A stretch of DNA of 64,000 bases from NCBI GenBank assembly GCA_963833655.1, contig CAWHYL010000006.1, positions 248,001-312,000 of the forward strand. The letters run 5' to 3'. Below the pieces are notes generated by a model that saw only the letters and a program-made list of their open reading frames with translations, had not been told where the DNA came from and made no database searches. Below, piece by piece: positions 62,323-64,000 of the stretch; positions within the stretch are counted from its first letter, which is position 1; every line of letters begins with the position of its first letter. The stretch is from 3-1-20CM-4-69-9 sp963833655. GTDB taxonomy: Bacteria; Actinomycetota; Thermoleophilia; Gaiellales; Gaiellaceae. Position numbers and translations under genes: made by a program.

Positions 62323-64000
62323 CTACGACTCGACGGTGAACGGCCGCATCATGTCGTTGTCTTCGTGCTCAACGATGTGGCAGTGGTAGACGTAGGTCTG
62401 CGGTGCCGTCACGCCCGTCGGTAGCTCGTACCTGGCACGCACGGTGGTGAAGTAGCCGGGGTCCGCCTTGACGGTGTCTTTGAAGCCGCGCTCGCTCGGG
62501 TCGGGCGGCTCCATCGGACCCGTTGCGTAGGGGGTCGGGTCGATCCCGCCGGGGACACCGCCTCCAGCGGAAGGCTCGTTAGCCTCGTCGTAGGCCTCTG
62601 CGTCGAAGGGCGTGCGGCCGACCACCTGGAAGGTGACCAGGTGGGTGTGCATCGGGTGCGTGTCCGCGGTCAGGTTGACGTAGACCCAGTCCTCGATCGT
62701 GCCCGCCGGTGGGGCCTCCGTCACCGGTGGCTCGTCGAAGTGCATGCCGTTCAGGTTCAGGAACCAGGTTGGCTCGTCGACGTCGATCTCGTTCAGGGTG
62801 ATGTAGCGCGTCCGTGCCGGATCCGGCAGGTCGGCCTTCCGTCCCGGCATACTCGACGGAATAGACCTCGGGCCCGGCTGGGTGACCGATGTCGCGACCC
62901 GAATTTGCATGACCTGCTCCAGCGACGGAGCCGGCGTCGAGACCGGCTTCCTCGGGTTGTGGTTCTTCACCACCAGGCGGGCTCCGGGGAACTTGCTGAA
63001 GTCGACGAGCACGTCCGCCCGCTCGGCCGGCGCCAGCACCAGCTCCGTCATCGGCACCGGCTGATCCCACATGCCGCCCTCGGCACCGATCTGCCATAGC
63101 CTCGGGCCGCCGATATCGAGGCTGAGGATGCGGGCGTTGCAGCCGTTGAGGATCCGCAATCGATACATGCGCGGCTCGACCTCCAGGAACGGCCAGACCT
63201 TGCCGTTGACGAGCATCACGTCGCCGAAGTACTCACCGATCCAGGTCGCCCCTGGAATGTCGCTCACCGGATAGAGGAAGGTGCCGTCCGGGTTGAACTG
63301 CCGGTCCTGGATCACGAGCGGGATCTCGTACGCGCCGCCCGGGATCCCGATCGGGTTCGGTTCCTCGCCGGTGTCGAATTCGTCACGCAGGATGTAGGCG
63401 GCCGCAAGCCCCGCGAACACGTTCAGCCGGGTCGTGCCCAGGCCGTGGTCGTGGAACCACAGCAGCGAGGCCGGCATCTGCGGTAGCTGGTTCGAGTACA
63501 AGACGCTCTGCGTCTCGCCGCGGCCAAAGCCGTTCGGCGTCACCGCCGGGTTACCGTCACTGTCGGCGGCCACGAAGCCGCCGTGCAAGTGCGTCATCAA
63601 TCGCACCTCGTTCCCCAATGGCGTCAGCCGCGTGTCGACCGGAATCCACGCCGGATATGCGTCCGGCAGCTGGTGGGTGAAATTCACGCGCAGCGGCGTG
63701 CCGCTCTGCCCGACGACCGCCATCCCGAACGACCCCGCTTGACCGGCGAGACCCGAGCCGTCGTCGTAGGCCCACAGGGGTGTCGGTGGCAGGTCTGGGT
63801 GCAACCGGCGCGTGATCTCCGTCTGGACGAACCCGTACTCGTTCGCGCCGCTTGGGGTCGCGACCACGATTCCATTCCCCGGCAGAGGCACTGGCTGCAC
63901 GTACTTCCTCAGCTGTGAACCGCTAGCCGCACGCGCCGCTTGTATCCGCGTCGTCCGCGGCAGGGCGAGTGCGACGCCCGCACTGGCGCCGTATTGCAAG
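62323..64000 (-). CDS. multicopper oxidase (CotA/bilirubin-oxidase-like), 5' end outside window
   Basis: At least 558 residues; the frame is open at the right edge. The first visible residues LQYGASAGVALALPRTT look like the end of a Tat signal peptide (ELLQYGASAGVALA). All copper motifs are visible: HLHGGF (type 2/3), WFHDHGLG, HPMHTHLVTFQVVGR (type 1/2/3) and YHCHIVEHEDNDMM (HCH-x3-H, with a type 1 Met ligand four residues on). The order of three cupredoxin domains fits laccases that oxidise phenols, bilirubin or Mn2+ with O2. An exported enzyme. Confidence 0.9.
   Translation of the reverse strand, partial: LQYGASAGVALALPRTTRIQAARAASGSQLRKYVQPVPLPGNGIVVATPSGANEYGFVQTEITRRLHPDLPPTPLWAYDDGSGLAGQAGSFGMAVVGQSGTPLRVNFTHQLPDAYPAWIPVDTRLTPLGNEVRLMTHLHGGFVAADSDGNPAVTPNGFGRGETQSVLYSNQLPQMPASLLWFHDHGLGTTRLNVFAGLAAAYILRDEFDTGEEPNPIGIPGGAYEIPLVIQDRQFNPDGTFLYPVSDIPGATWIGEYFGDVMLVNGKVWPFLEVEPRMYRLRILNGCNARILSLDIGGPRLWQIGAEGGMWDQPVPMTELVLAPAERADVLVDFSKFPGARLVVKNHNPRKPVSTPAPSLEQVMQIRVATSVTQPGPRSIPSSMPGRKADLPDPARTRYITLNEIDVDEPTWFLNLNGMHFDEPPVTEAPPAGTIEDWVYVNLTADTHPMHTHLVTFQVVGRTPFDAEAYDEANEPSAGGGVPGGIDPTPYATGPMEPPDPSERGFKDTVKADPGYFTTVRARYELPTGVTAPQTYVYHCHIVEHEDNDMMRPFTVES

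Overview
The window is 64 kb of high-GC DNA. Its gene style points to a soil actinobacterium, most likely Thermoleophilia (Gaiellales/Solirubrobacterales-like): many GTG starts, GTGA/ATGA overlaps, IS110 transposases, Ig-like secreted proteins and a LAL-type LuxR regulator. The lineage is inferred from protein style only; no rRNA is present. The one RNA gene is tRNA-Arg(CCT) at 9121-9192.

Layout. (1) 1-9.1 kb is compact and intact. It holds the end of an ABC-2 exporter ATPase plus its permease, a class III aminotransferase, a secreted Ser/Thr/His-rich protein, an ArsR-type regulator, a kinase-aminotransferase fusion, an EncFtn-type ferritin, and a minus-strand cluster of a DivIVA-like coiled coil, a small coiled coil and two CYTH proteins. 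(2) 9.1-38.9 kb is an accessory zone starting at the tRNA. The tRNA 3' half and its downstream flank recur near 14.82, 32.57 and 38.73 kb; the first copy is a perfect 72-bp direct repeat. A modular non-coding repeat family (called A to E here) fills the gaps. This looks like several decayed integrative elements stacked at one tRNA. The cargo is a vanadium haloperoxidase with a LAL regulator, two damaged IS110 elements, an ECF sigma factor with an MFS exporter, a sedolisin protease, a rhodanese, a YbdK-type ligase, a secreted exo-alpha-sialidase-like protein, an Ig-like secreted protein, two MarR regulators and a cupin, plus many gene remnants. (3) 39-54 kb mixes intact housekeeping-like or stress genes (site-2 protease, PP2C phosphatase, truncated haemoglobin, peptidoglycan-binding protein, GGDEF protein, DUF4386, DsrE, small monooxygenases) with remnants (M48 peptidase, alpha/beta hydrolase, antitoxin). 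(4) 54.3-64 kb is intact again. It has an F420/PPOX oxidoreductase, a three-gene redox operon (GltD-like flavoprotein, NifJ pyruvate:ferredoxin oxidoreductase, dihydroorotate-dehydrogenase-like protein), a CBS protein and a multicopper oxidase cut by the window edge.

How they fit together. The 55-61 kb operon is the clearest functional unit: 2-oxoacid oxidation to reduced ferredoxin, coupled to NAD(P)H by a flavoprotein carrying its own ferredoxin domain. The left cluster looks like core chromosome. The middle looks like an integration hot spot in decay. Frameshifts are dense from 9.6 to 54 kb and absent in both flanks, which favours real decay over uniform sequencing error, but raw reads would be needed to settle this. 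No CRISPR array, complete prophage or classical biosynthetic gene cluster was seen.
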